Positions 53,151 to 61,819 are shown, counted from the stretch's first letter. The stretch is 64,000 nucleotides of DNA from Paracoccaceae bacterium Fryx2 (GCA_032334235.1 JAVSGI010000005.1:1426001-1490000), one strand, 5' to 3'. Notes: generated by a model from the letters alone, not told the origin. Numbers and translations are program-made.

Positions 53151-53237
53151 GGCATGCCTTTCACGGTCGGGGTTGATTGACGGCCCCGGCGCCCAGCGAT
53201 AAGCCGAAACCGCAACAGTTTCCAGACGGAGTATCCC

Positions 53238-54284
53238 ATGGCCGAGCCGGTCCAGACGCCTCAGGCATTCCAGACGCGCATCTTCTCGGGCATCCAGCCC
53301 TCGGGCGGGCTGACGCTGGGCAACTACCTCGGCGCGCTGAAACGCTTCGTCGAAAAGCAGGACGAGGGCATCGAGACGGTATATTGCCTGGTGGACATGC
53401 ACGCCATCACCGTCTGGCAAGACCCCGAAAAGCTGCGCCGGCAGACGCGCGAGGCGGCGGCGGGCTTCATCGCGGCAGGCATCGACCCCGCACGCTCGAT
53501 CCTGTTCAACCAGTCCCAGGTCACCGCGCACGCCGAACTCGCGTGGATCTTCAACTGCGTGGCGCGCGTCGGCTGGATGAGCCGGATGACCCAGTGGAAG
53601 GACAAGACCGCCGGCAAGAACGCCGAGGCGGAATCGCTGGGCCTGTTTGCCTACCCGTCGCTGATGGCCGCCGACATCCTGGCCTACAAGGCCACCCATG
53701 TGCCGGTGGGCGAGGATCAGAAGCAGCATCTGGAACTGACCCGCGACATCGCGACGAAGTTCAACCATGACTACAAGGTCAACTTCTTCCCGATCACCGA
53801 ACCCGTTATCGAAGGCGCCGCCACCCGCGTCATGTCCCTGCGCGACGGCACGAAGAAGATGTCGAAATCCGACCCGTCGGACCAATCGCGCATCAACCTG
53901 ACCGACGATGCCGACACCATTTCGAAGAAGATCCGCAAGGCCAAGACCGACCCCGAACCCCTGCCCGACAGTCTGGAAGGGCTGAAAGACCGGCCAGAGG
54001 CGCGCAATCTGGTGAACATCTATGCGGCCCTCGCCGGCCACAGCGCGGCACAGGTGATGCGCGATTTCGCAGGCGCCGCCTTCGGCACCTTCAAGCCGGC
54101 GCTGGCCGATCTGGCGGTTGCCAAGCTGGAGCCGATCACCTCCGAGATGACCCGCCTCATGAAAGACCCCGCCGAGATCGACCGCATCCTTGGCGCCGGC
54201 GCCGCGCAGGCCGATGCCATCGCCCGGCCGATCGTCGATCAGGTCTATGACATCGTCGGCATGATCCGATCGCGGCAGGTCTGA
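53238..54284 (+). CDS. trpS: tryptophan--tRNA ligase
   Basis: This 348-residue class I aminoacyl-tRNA synthetase charges tRNA-Trp. The HIGH-like motif is [17 protein letters not shown] near residue 18 and the KMSKS motif is [15 protein letters not shown] near residue 210. The tryptophan-binding segment [17 protein letters not shown] lies near residue 150. Length matches bacterial TrpRS. It shares one base with the next gene (TGATG). Confidence 0.96.
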   Translation: MAEPVQTPQAFQTRIFSGIQPSGGLTLGNYLGALKRFVEKQDEGIETVYCLVDMHAITVWQDPEKLRRQTREAAAGFIAAGIDPARSILFNQSQVTAHAELAWIFNCVARVGWMSRMTQWKDKTAGKNAEAESLGLFAYPSLMAADILAYKATHVPVGEDQKQHLELTRDIATKFNHDYKVNFFPITEPVIEGAATRVMSLRDGTKKMSKSDPSDQSRINLTDDADTISKKIRKAKTDPEPLPDSLEGLKDRPEARNLVNIYAALAGHSAAQVMRDFAGAAFGTFKPALADLAVAKLEPITSEMTRLMKDPAEIDRILGAGAAQADAIARPIVDQVYDIVGMIRSRQV

Positions 54285-55348
54285 TGCTGCGGCGGCTGGT
54301 GCGGGCGGGGCTGGGGCTGACCCTCGCCGCCTCGCTGGCGCTGACAGGCTGGGCCGGATACGGCATCGCGCAAGACCCGGCGCTGGCCGCCTTCACCGAG
54401 CGCGGCGCCGACGAGATCCGCGCCGCCACCGACCGGCTGATGGCGCGGGAAGCCACGCCCGAACGCATCGCCGCGCTGCTTGCCATCCGGCTGGAGGAAT
54501 CCCCGCGCAACTGGGTGGCGATCACTTCGCTGGAAGGCGTCTCCGCCGACCGCGCCCTGCCCCTGCCCGCCGGTCTTCTGGCCGCCCGCGAGGCCGCCTG
54601 GGCCGCCGATACCGGCTGGGCCACCTTGGCCGCCGACTGCGCCCTCTGCGCCTACGATCCCGGCACCTGCACACTGTCGAACGTGCTGGTCTGTCAGGTG
54701 CCCATCGCCCTGACGCCGGTCGGCGATATCGCGGGCATCACCCGGGGCGCGGCCGCATGGGCGGCGGGCACCGACGTTGACGAAATCGACGTTGGCCTAT
54801 CGATCGTCGGGCTGGCAGCCACCGCGCTGGTTCTGGCCTCGGGCGGCTCGGCGGCGCTGGTCAAGGCCGGGGCCGGCACCGCAAGGCTGGCTAGGCGGAT
54901 GGGCCTCTTGTCGCCGCGCCTGACGGCCCTTGGCAGCGACGCCCTGCGCCACGGCATCGACTGGGCCGCCCTGCCCGCCGCCCGCTCGGCCGACGATCTG
55001 GCCCGCACGCTGCGCCCCGCCGCCCTTGCCCCGGTGATCGCCGTCACCACCGACATGGGCCGCCTGCGCACCGCCACCGGCAGCACCGAGGCCCTGCATC
55101 TTCTGCGCTATATCGACGACGCCCCCGACGCCCGCCGCCTTGCCAATGCGGCCGAGGCGCTGGGCCCCCGCACCGTCGGGCGGATCGAGGTGCTGGGCAA
55201 GGCCCGCCTGATGCGCGCCACCCTGCGCTGGTCAGAGGCGACCTGGGCGTTGCTGGCGGGGATCTGGGGGATGTTCGCGGGCCTCGCGGGCCTGCTGGGC
55301 GGCGCGGCGCAAAGCCTTGCCCTGCGCCTGTCGCGACGCCTCGCCTGA
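54284..55348 (+). CDS. hypothetical membrane protein coupled to trpS
   Basis: This 354-residue protein has an N-terminal hydrophobic segment (LGLTLAASLALTGWAGYGIA), a central hydrophobic stretch (VGLSIVGLAATALVLASGGS) and a C-terminal one (ALLAGIWGMFAGLAGLLGG). A four-cysteine cluster lies near residue 125 (DCALCAYDPGTC). The remainder is Ala-rich and helical. Its start overlaps the trpS stop by one base, implying co-translation. I recognise no family. Confidence 0.75.
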   Translation: MLRRLVRAGLGLTLAASLALTGWAGYGIAQDPALAAFTERGADEIRAATDRLMAREATPERIAALLAIRLEESPRNWVAITSLEGVSADRALPLPAGLLAAREAAWAADTGWATLAADCALCAYDPGTCTLSNVLVCQVPIALTPVGDIAGITRGAAAWAAGTDVDEIDVGLSIVGLAATALVLASGGSAALVKAGAGTARLARRMGLLSPRLTALGSDALRHGIDWAALPAARSADDLARTLRPAALAPVIAVTTDMGRLRTATGSTEALHLLRYIDDAPDARRLANAAEALGPRTVGRIEVLGKARLMRATLRWSEATWALLAGIWGMFAGLAGLLGGAAQSLALRLSRRLA

Positions 55349-55906
55349 TCAGATCAGCCGCACCTGAGTGCCGACCTTCGCCAGCGCGAACAACTGGCTG
55401 ATATGCTCGTTGTAAAGCCCGATGCAGCCGTCCGACGACTGCCGCCCGATCTTGCGCGTGTCATGCGTGCCGTGGATGCGGTAATACTGCCACGACAGAT
55501 ACAGCGCATGGGTGCCCAGCGGGTTGGTCGGCCCGGCGGGGATCACCACCGGCAGGGTCGGGTCGCGCTCGCGCATCGAGGGCGTCGGCGTCCAGGTCGG
55601 GCCATCGACCTTGCGGATCACCTCCGTCACACCCAGCCGGGTCAACTCGGGGCTGATCGGCACCGAGGAGGGGTACAGCCGGTAGATCGACTCATCCTCC
55701 GACCAGTAATGCACGGCCCGCGACCGCGTGTCGGACAGGATGACCCCGTTCTTCAGATTGGGGAAATGGTCGCGCCAGTCGATGCTGCGAAAGCTCGACA
55801 CGTTGTTGCGCGCTTGCGCCATGGCTTGCGCGGGCAGCAACGCCCCCGCCACCGCCGCCACCGAAAGCCCCAGCATCCTGCGCCGGTCGAGATGCATCCT
55901 GTTCAT
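55349..55906 (-). CDS. L,D-transpeptidase (YkuD domain) with Tat signal
   Basis: This 185-residue protein begins with a twin-arginine signal (LDRRRMLGLSVAAVAGALL). The YkuD domain carries the HGTH...SxGCI signature in RIHGTHDTRKIGRQSSDGCI, with the catalytic cysteine in DGCIGLYNEH. Such enzymes cross-link peptidoglycan or attach outer-membrane proteins to it in the periplasm. ATG 55906 with an upstream AAAGAGG is preferred over ATG 55930. Confidence 0.93.
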   Translation of the reverse strand: MNRMHLDRRRMLGLSVAAVAGALLPAQAMAQARNNVSSFRSIDWRDHFPNLKNGVILSDTRSRAVHYWSEDESIYRLYPSSVPISPELTRLGVTEVIRKVDGPTWTPTPSMRERDPTLPVVIPAGPTNPLGTHALYLSWQYYRIHGTHDTRKIGRQSSDGCIGLYNEHISQLFALAKVGTQVRLI

Positions 55907-56242
55907 CCTGCTCGCCTCTTTCCTATTCACGTTCTTCTATCTGTTGCCACCTTTTCCGATGCGGGCCACAGGTGCAACTCACGATCCCGTTGGCCCCCGC
56001 ACACACCGCCCCACGCCCGTGCCCCTACCAGGCCAGGTGTCACGCGCCGGATTCATTCACCTGCGAAACATCGAATGCAGCCTCCGGGCTGTCGATTCGG
56101 GCCACCTTGTCCCCTCAACGGCCACCCGGGCGTCCCCTCCTGCGGTGTCCGGCCCGAACCCCCGGGCCTGCACGTCAGGTCCGGGGATTTTTGGATGGGA
56201 GCCTGAAGGGTTCCAGAGCGCTTTTTCTTATTGACGTAGACC
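55907..56242. other. intergenic stretch between the L,D-transpeptidase and the IS5 element
   Basis: About 335 bases without a supported gene. The L,D-transpeptidase promoter should lie in the first 100 bases. The rest is C-rich with no recognised element. The sequence bordering the IS shows no target-site duplication. Confidence 0.45.
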
Positions 56243-57292
56243 GGCTCTGTTGCACAAATCCCGTGAGGGATTCATCTTGTGAATCCAGCGTGGTAGCTGG
56301 ACGGCATGAGCAGACCCATACCCCCCGCCTACAAGACCAGGAACTGGCCCGCCTATAACGAAGCGCTGAAGCGCCGCGGCTCGCTGACGATCTGGTTTGA
56401 TACCGCCATGATCTGGGAGGCTGCGCCGACAGGTAAGCGCGGCCGACAGCCTGACTATAGCGATGCCGCGATCCAGACCTGCCTGACCATCAAGGTGTTG
56501 TTTGGCATGGCGCTCAGACAGACGACTGGCTTCGTCGAAAGCCTGCTGGGGCTCATCGATTTGGATTGGGCTGTGCCCAATTTCAGCACGCTGAGCCGTC
56601 GCCAGAAGACCCTGAAGGTCAACATCCCCCACCGCGGCTCGCAAGGCCCGCTGCATCTTCTGATCGATAGCACCGGGATCAAGGTTGAAGGCGAAGGTGA
56701 ATGGAATGCGCGCAAGCACGGCGGCACCAAACGTCGGGTCTGGCGCAAGATTCACATCGGGATAGACGAGAAAACACTGGAAATCCGCGCAGCCGAGTTC
56801 ACCACCAGCGATGTCGGTGACGCGCCGATGCTGCCCGAACTGCTCGACCAGATCCCGCCCGATCAGGAGATCGCCAGCGTCACCGCTGATGGCGCCTTCG
56901 ACACACGCAAGTGTCACGACGCCATCGCCGCCCGCGGTGCGGCCGCCATCATTCCGCCCCGCAAGAACGCCAAGCCATGGAAGCCCGACACCCCCGGGGC
57001 AATCGCCCGCAACGAAGCCCTACGCGCGTCGAAACGCTTCGGCCGAACCATCTGGCGACGATGGAGCGGTTATCACCGCCGAAGCCGCGTCGAGACGAAG
57101 ATGCACTGCGTCAAATTGCTGGGTCAGCGCCTCATGGCGCGGGACTTTGACCGTCAGGTCGCCGAGTTTCAGGTCCGTGTAGCCGTGCTGAACGGCTTCA
57201 CGGCGCTCGGTATACCCGTCACTGAAGCCGTGGGATGAGTCTGTCCAGGGAAAGGGGAGATCTGTCTGTCACCCGATTTGTGCAACAGAGCC
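56243..57292 (+). mobile_element. IS5-family insertion sequence (IS903-like)
   Basis: This 1,050-bp element has 18-bp perfect inverted ends: GGCTCTGTTGCACAAATC at 56243-56260 and its complement at 57275-57292, extended by GTGA/TCAC just inside. One transposase gene fills it. The 9 bp outside each end differ (ACGTAGACC and ATCCAACAG), so no target duplication remains. Confidence 0.92.
56306..57238 (+). CDS. IS5-family transposase
   Basis: This 310-residue DDE transposase has D in LLIDSTGIKVEGEGE, D in SVTADGAFDTRKCHDAI and E in RSRVETKMHCVKLLG. The preceding NFSTLSRRQKTLKVNIP and the N-terminal basic region are typical of the IS5/IS903 group. The frame is intact, so the element could be active. 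Confidence 0.93.
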   Translation: MSRPIPPAYKTRNWPAYNEALKRRGSLTIWFDTAMIWEAAPTGKRGRQPDYSDAAIQTCLTIKVLFGMALRQTTGFVESLLGLIDLDWAVPNFSTLSRRQKTLKVNIPHRGSQGPLHLLIDSTGIKVEGEGEWNARKHGGTKRRVWRKIHIGIDEKTLEIRAAEFTTSDVGDAPMLPELLDQIPPDQEIASVTADGAFDTRKCHDAIAARGAAAIIPPRKNAKPWKPDTPGAIARNEALRASKRFGRTIWRRWSGYHRRSRVETKMHCVKLLGQRLMARDFDRQVAEFQVRVAVLNGFTALGIPVTEAVG

Positions 57293-57420
57293 ATCCAACA
57301 GAAGAACGTAGGTGCAGACACTTGAAAATCGGCACGTTGGAGTTGATGCCACGCCACTTGATTGGTCCACCAGTCGCCCGTTGATCCATTACAACACAGC
57401 CCGTCGCCACCACCCCCTCC
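57293..57420 (+). pseudogene. possible transposase remnant right of the IS5 element
   Basis: A short stretch reads RPLIHYNTARRHHPLPKNAT, which resembles the HYNxxRxHxxLG-like C-terminus of IS3/IS481-type transposases. The frame has no start and no upstream domain. It suggests an older IS was partly deleted when the IS5 element arrived. Confidence 0.35.
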
Positions 57421-57517
57421 CCAAGAACGCTACCCGCGCGCAGGCCCTGTGCGCCTGCGGGTCTGAAAAGGCGCGCTCCAGTCTGCTATGTCCATGCCAA
57501 CAGACAGGAGCCCCCCC

Positions 57518-58000
57518 ATGACCACCCTTCCCGCCGCCACCCGCATCGGCCACGTTCATCTCAAGGTCGCAGACCTCGACCGTGCCATCGCCTTCTACTT
57601 GGGCATCCTCGGCTTCGAGGTGCAGCAGCGCATCGGCGCCCAGGCCGCCTTTCTGGGGGCCGGGGGCTACCACCACCACATCGGGCCGAACACCTGGGAA
57701 AGCCGGGGCGCCACGCCGCCGCCGCCCGGCCACACCGGCCTTTACCACACCGCAATCCTGTTCCCCGACCGAGCCAGCCTCGGCGCCGCCCTCAAACGGC
57801 TGATCGCCGCCGGAGTGCCGCTGGACGGCGCGTCCGACCACGGCGTGTCCGAGGCGCTTTACCTGACCGACCCCGACGGCAATGGCGTCGAGCTTTACCG
57901 CGGCCGCCCCGAAGCCGACTGGCCGCGCGATGCCGCAGGCAACCTCGCGATGATCAGCGCCCGGCTCGACCTGAACGCCCTGCTGGCCGAGGCCGCCTGA
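57518..58000 (+). CDS. VOC (glyoxalase/dioxygenase) family protein
   Basis: This 160-residue metalloprotein has paired beta-alpha-beta-beta-beta modules. Likely metal ligands are H in RIGHVHLKVADLDRAIAFY (residue ~14), H in GLYHTAILFPDRASL and E in GNGVELYRGRPEADW near residue 128. LGILGFEVQQ and YLTDPDGNGVELY fit a catechol-2,3-dioxygenase-like subfamily. The substrate is unknown. AGGAG lies 8 nt before ATG 57518. Confidence 0.88.
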   Translation: MTTLPAATRIGHVHLKVADLDRAIAFYLGILGFEVQQRIGAQAAFLGAGGYHHHIGPNTWESRGATPPPPGHTGLYHTAILFPDRASLGAALKRLIAAGVPLDGASDHGVSEALYLTDPDGNGVELYRGRPEADWPRDAAGNLAMISARLDLNALLAEAA

Positions 58001-58028
58001 GCGCAGGCCCCTGCCCTTCTTCTGTTTC

Positions 58029-58087
58029 CAAATATCCCCGCCGGAGGCTCCGGCGGCAGCGGCGGGAGCCTCCGGCGGGGATATTTG
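58029..58087. repeat. perfect 23-bp inverted repeat built from two dispersed repeat copies
   Basis: CAAATATCCCCGCCGGAGGC plus TCC (58029-58051) is exactly complementary to 58065-58087, with a 13-base GGCGGCAGCGGCG-like loop. Each arm is one copy of the dispersed repeat found at 18967 and 37814. It lies between the VOC gene and the aminotransferase gene and would form a strong hairpin in RNA. Confidence 0.85.
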
Positions 58088-58184
58088 AGCAAAGATGAAA
58101 ACGCGGGGGCGGAATTGCGCCGCTGCCGTCTGGACCCTGCCGCGCCCCGGTGATCTAGTGTCGCCGCAAGACACGGAGAGTCCC

Positions 58185-59045
58185 ATGGCATTCGGCACCC
58201 ATATCCGCACCTATTTCGAGAACCGCTGGCATGATGGCGACATCGCCGTGATGCGCGCCGCCGATCACGGCATCTGGCAGGGGTCGTCGGTGTTCGACGG
58301 GGCGCGGCAGTTCGATGGCGTCGCCCCTGATCTGGCCGCCCATTGCGCCCGGGTCAACCGCTCGGCCGAGGCGCTGATGATCACGCCCACCGTTGGGACG
58401 GCCGAGATGGTCGAGATCGCGCGCGAGGGGTTGCGGGCCTACGGGCCGGGCAAGGCGGTCTATATCCGGCCGATGTACTGGGCGCTGGACGGCTCGGATC
58501 TGGGCGTGGCGCCGATGGCGGGCGCCACCGGTTTCGCGCTGTGCCTGGAGGCGGTGCCGATGCCCGACGCGGCCACCACCACCACGCTGACCCGCACCCG
58601 TTTCCGCCGCCCCGTGCTGGAGGACAACGTCTGCAACGCCAAGGCCGGCTGCCTGTACCCCAACAACGCGCGGATGCTGGTCGAGGCCAAGGCCAAGGGC
58701 TTCGGCAACGCGCTGGTGGCCGATGCGATGGGCAACGTGGCCGAGACGGCCACGGCGAACGTCTTCATGGTGCGGGACGGGGTGGCCTTCACCCCGATCG
58801 CCAACGGCACCTTCCTGTCGGGCATCACCCGGGCGCGGCACATCGCCAACCTGCGGGCCGACGGGGTCGAGGTGGTCGAGACGGTGCTGAGCTTTGACGA
58901 TTTCCACGCGGCGGACGAGGTGTTCCTGTCGGGCAATTTCGCCAAGGTCACGCCGGTGCGTGAATTTGACGGCACTTCGTACCAGCACGGGCCTGTGACG
59001 CGGCGGGCGCGGCAGCTTTACATGGACTGGGCGCATTCTGCCTGA
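58185..59045 (+). CDS. branched-chain aminotransferase-like class IV aminotransferase
   Basis: This 286-residue PLP-dependent enzyme transfers amino groups, probably to branched-chain 2-oxo acids. The fold IV pattern begins GIWQGSSVFDGARQFDG near residue 29; the PLP lysine is in EDNVCNAKAGCLYPNNARM near residue 150, and the phosphate-binding site is NVFMVRDG ... TFLSGITRARHI. It is shorter than E. coli IlvE (309) and belongs to the branch annotated as branched-chain aminotransferase in Rhodobacterales. Confidence 0.88.
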   Translation: MAFGTHIRTYFENRWHDGDIAVMRAADHGIWQGSSVFDGARQFDGVAPDLAAHCARVNRSAEALMITPTVGTAEMVEIAREGLRAYGPGKAVYIRPMYWALDGSDLGVAPMAGATGFALCLEAVPMPDAATTTTLTRTRFRRPVLEDNVCNAKAGCLYPNNARMLVEAKAKGFGNALVADAMGNVAETATANVFMVRDGVAFTPIANGTFLSGITRARHIANLRADGVEVVETVLSFDDFHAADEVFLSGNFAKVTPVREFDGTSYQHGPVTRRARQLYMDWAHSA

Positions 59046-59060
59046 ACGCTTGCCAGCGGG

Positions 59061-59086
59061 GGGGCGGATCGGCGATGATCCGCCCC
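59061..59086 (+). terminator. hairpin after the aminotransferase gene
   Basis: A perfect 10-bp stem GGGGCGGATC/GATCCGCCCC with a 6-base loop lies 15 bp after the stop. It has no T-tract but sits where a 3' end is expected. Confidence 0.45.
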
Positions 59087-59114
59087 GCGCCGGCAGGCCC
59101 GGCCCTGGGGAAAG

Positions 59115-59573
59115 ATGATGCGCAAGTTTCTGGTCGTGCTGGATGACAGCCGCGAATGCCTGAACGCGATGAGGTTCGCCGCGCTGCGGGCGGCGCATAC
59201 CGGGGCGGGGGTGCAGATCCTGTCGATCGTGCCGCCCGAGGAATACCAGCACTGGATCGGCGTCGCCGACCTGATGCGGCAGGAGGCGCGCGAGCGGATC
59301 GAGGCGCATTTCGAGGTCTTCGCAAAATGGATGCGCGACAAGCAGGGGATCAACCCGGAACTGGTGATCCGCGAGGGTGATCCGGTGCAGGAAATCCTGG
59401 CACAGGTGCGCGACGATCCGGCGATCGGGGTGCTGGTTCTGGGCGCGGGAACCGAGAAGGCGGGGCCGGGCCCGCTGGTCACCCAGATGAGCCGCAATTC
59501 GGGCAACCTGCCGATTCCGATCACGATTGTTCCGGGAGACATGTCGAAGGAACGGCTGGAGGCGATCACCTGA
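59115..59573 (+). CDS. universal stress protein (UspA family)
   Basis: This 152-residue protein has the alpha/beta Usp fold: KFLVVLDDSRECLNAMRFAA at the N-terminus, GVQILSIVPPEEYQHW, and a C-terminal VLVLGAGTEKAGPGPLVTQM. The last carries an ATP-binding-like G-x2-G-x9-G(S/T) loop in modified form. It probably protects cells under stress. ATG 59118 is also possible. Confidence 0.9.
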   Translation: MMRKFLVVLDDSRECLNAMRFAALRAAHTGAGVQILSIVPPEEYQHWIGVADLMRQEARERIEAHFEVFAKWMRDKQGINPELVIREGDPVQEILAQVRDDPAIGVLVLGAGTEKAGPGPLVTQMSRNSGNLPIPITIVPGDMSKERLEAIT

Positions 59574-59593
59574 GGGTGTGACATCTTGGGGGA

Positions 59594-59607
59594 TTTCACG
59601 CGTGAAA
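59594..59607. promoter_or_regulatory. 14-bp palindrome in the uspA downstream region
   Basis: TTTCACGCGTGAAA is a perfect palindrome lying ~185 bp before the small-protein gene; half of it (CGTGAAA) recurs at 59621-59627. It could be an operator for the following small gene. No regulator is evident. Confidence 0.3.
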
Positions 59608-59790
59608 ACACGGTCAAGCCCGTGAAAGAAAACCGCTTCCTTTTCTTCATTAACTTATTTTAAAGACAGTCCGCGCCGCGGGGCGCCGCAATGAGCCCTG
59701 CGCTCAGGTCATGCCGCAGTTGCAGCATCAGCCCTTTCAACCCGGCGTGGCCGGGCACATGTTGCAGTGCAGCAAGAGTAAAAAAGGAAG

Positions 59791-59946
59791 ATGATTGTGG
59801 CGAGTAAATCCATGGCTGCGAAGAAACCCGAAACCATCCGGGACGAAACCGACGAATACTTCATTCCGGCGGCTGCCGTTCTGAGAAAGACGATCCGCGA
59901 AGTGACGCCGCTCGACCAGATGTATGGTTACTACACGGCAGACTGA
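59791..59946 (+). CDS. 51-residue small protein
   Basis: A small reading frame encodes MIVASKSMAAKKPETIRDET followed by DEYFIPAAAVLRKTIREVTP and LDQMYGYYTAD. It is preceded by a strong ribosome site (AAAAAGGAAG) directly before ATG 59791 and by an A/T-rich stretch (TTAACTTATTTTAAAG) that could hold a promoter. The composition (charged N-half, amphipathic helix, tyrosine-rich C-terminus) looks coding, and no larger gene overlaps it. No transmembrane segment. I do not know its function; ATG 59812 (MAAKK) is an alternative start. Confidence 0.65.
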   Translation: MIVASKSMAAKKPETIRDETDEYFIPAAAVLRKTIREVTPLDQMYGYYTAD

Positions 59947-60223
59947 CGCCTGACACGGCAACGATGATGCGGCCCCGGTCCGACAGCGGAGGGGGGCCGC
60001 AAGGCTGGTGGTGCGCACGCGGCACCCCTGTGCCGCAGCGGGGCAGCACCGGCCGGAAGGGCGGGCGGGGCTCCATCCGCCCGGGTTCCGGGCACGCCCA
60101 ACGCCCGTCGTGACGCAGGCACGCCCATTGCCCGTCATGACGCAGGCCAAACTTGGCTTGCCCGCCAACTTGACTTGGCGACGTGCCGGGCGCATATCCA
60201 ACAGGAATAGTTGGAGAAGCCGC

Positions 60224-60784
60224 ATGTTCATCCAGACCGAATCCACCCCGAACCCCGCGACGCTGAAATTCCTGCCCGGCCAGACCGTGCTGGAACTGGG
60301 CACCGCCGATTTTCCCTCGGCCGAGGCGGCGGTCAAATCGCCGTTGGCGGCGCGCATCTTTGGGGCGGGCGGCGTGGCGGGCGTGTTCTTCGGCACCGAT
60401 TTCGTGACGGTGACCAAGACCGAAGACGCCGCCTGGGACCATATCAAGCCCGCGATCCTTGGCGCGATCATGGAGCATTACCAGTCGGGTGCCGCCGTGA
60501 TCGAGGGCGAGCAGGCGGCTTCGGGCCATGCCAAGCATGACGGGCCCGACAGCGACATCGTGCGCCAGATCAAGGAACTGCTGGACACCCGCGTGCGCCC
60601 GGCCGTGGCGCAGGATGGCGGCGACATCACCTTTCACGGCTTTGACCGCGGCATCGTCTATCTGCACATGCAGGGCGCCTGCGCCGGTTGCCCGTCCTCG
60701 ACCCTGACGCTGAAGATGGGGATCGAGAACCTGCTGCGCCATTACATTCCCGAAGTGCTGGAAGTGCGGCCCGTTGCAGCCTGA
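60224..60784 (+). CDS. nfuA: Fe-S cluster scaffold protein NfuA-like
   Basis: This 186-residue protein has an N-terminal Nfu_N domain (MFIQTESTPNPATLKFLPGQ) and a C-terminal NifU-like domain with the cluster-binding CxxC at C153 and C156 (GACAGCPSSTLTLKMGIEN). It assembles or carries 4Fe-4S clusters for target enzymes. It is coupled to tsaB by an 11-nt overlap. TTGGAGAAG precedes the ATG. Confidence 0.94.
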   Translation: MFIQTESTPNPATLKFLPGQTVLELGTADFPSAEAAVKSPLAARIFGAGGVAGVFFGTDFVTVTKTEDAAWDHIKPAILGAIMEHYQSGAAVIEGEQAASGHAKHDGPDSDIVRQIKELLDTRVRPAVAQDGGDITFHGFDRGIVYLHMQGACAGCPSSTLTLKMGIENLLRHYIPEVLEVRPVAA

Positions 60785-61388
60785 GCCGCTGATTCTGGCG
60801 TTCGACACATCGGCCGCGCATTGCGCGGCCGCTTTGCTGTGTGGCGGGCGGGTGCTGGCTGCGCGGCAGGAGCCGATGGACAAGGGGCAGGCCGAACGGC
60901 TGCTGCCGCTGCTTTCGGAAGTGCTGGCCGAGGGCGGCGCGGGCTGGAGCGACCTTGCGGCGCTGGCGGTCGGGGTGGGGCCGGGCAACTTTACCGGCGT
61001 GCGGATTGCGGTTGCGGCGGCGCGCGGGCTGGCGCTTGGGCTGGGGATTCCGGCGATCGGCGTCACGCGGCTGGAGGCGCTGGCCCATGGCCTGCCCCGC
61101 CCGCTGACCGTGGTCGAGGATGCACGGCGCGGCGAGGTTTACGTGCAGCATTTCGACGAGGTGCCGGGGGTGGCCCATCTGGCGCGGCTGGACGAACTGG
61201 CGGTTGCGGCGGCCGAGGTCGGCTCGGCGGCGCGGGGTTCGCTGCTGCCGGGCCTGCCGATTGCCGAGGCGACCGGGCTTGTGGCGTTGCAGCGGCTGGG
61301 GCGGCCGCAGCCGCGCCCGGCGCCGTTCTACCTGCGCGGGGCCGATGCCGCCCCGCCGTCGGACCCGCCGCCAGTGATATTGCCGTGA
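60774..61388 (+). CDS. tsaB: tRNA threonylcarbamoyladenosine synthesis protein TsaB
   Basis: This 204-residue ASKHA-fold protein partners TsaD and TsaE in making t6A at position 37 of ANN-decoding tRNAs. Family features are LILAFDTSAAHCAAALL at the start, VGVGPGNFTGVRIAVAAARG near residue 68 and VVEDARRGEVYVQHF. It begins at TTG 60774 within the nfuA end and overlaps rimI by 4 nt (GTGA). Confidence 0.93.
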   Translation: MQPEPLILAFDTSAAHCAAALLCGGRVLAARQEPMDKGQAERLLPLLSEVLAEGGAGWSDLAALAVGVGPGNFTGVRIAVAAARGLALGLGIPAIGVTRLEALAHGLPRPLTVVEDARRGEVYVQHFDEVPGVAHLARLDELAVAAAEVGSAARGSLLPGLPIAEATGLVALQRLGRPQPRPAPFYLRGADAAPPSDPPPVILP

Positions 61389-61819
61389 CGCCCGAGGCGC
61401 TGGCCGGTCTGCACGCCGCCTGCTTCACCACGCCGCGCCCGTGGTCTGCGGCGGAGTTTTCGGGCCTGCTGGCCGATCCGCAGGTGTTCCTGATCGTCGA
61501 AACGGACGGGTTTCTGCTGGGCCGCGCCGTGATGGACGAAGCCGAGGTGCTGACGTTGGCGGTCGCTTCCGTGGCGCGCAGGCAGGGGTTTGGCGCGCGG
61601 TTGGTGGCGGGGTTTCTGGCGCAGGCTGCGGCGCGCGGGGCGGGCCGCGCCTTTCTGGAAGTTGCCGCCGACAATGCCGCCGCGATTGCGCTTTACGCCC
61701 GGCTGGGCTTTGTGCAGGCCGGGCGGCGGCGGCGGTATTTTCGCACCCCGGCAGGGGATAGCGTTGATGCGCTGGTGCTGGCGCGGCCGCTGGCCGGGGC
61801 CGTGCCGCCCGGAATCTGA
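61385..61819 (+). CDS. rimI: ribosomal-protein-alanine acetyltransferase RimI-like
   Basis: This 144-residue GNAT acetyltransferase has the acetyl-CoA loop VARRQGFGARLVAGFL (R/Q-x-x-G-x-G/A) near residue 60 and FLEVAADNAAAIALYARLGF near residue 90, the typical RimI C-terminus. RimI acetylates the N-terminus of ribosomal protein S18 and related targets. It is translationally coupled to tsaB through GTGA, a common pairing. Confidence 0.9.
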   Translation: MTPEALAGLHAACFTTPRPWSAAEFSGLLADPQVFLIVETDGFLLGRAVMDEAEVLTLAVASVARRQGFGARLVAGFLAQAAARGAGRAFLEVAADNAAAIALYARLGFVQAGRRRRYFRTPAGDSVDALVLARPLAGAVPPGI

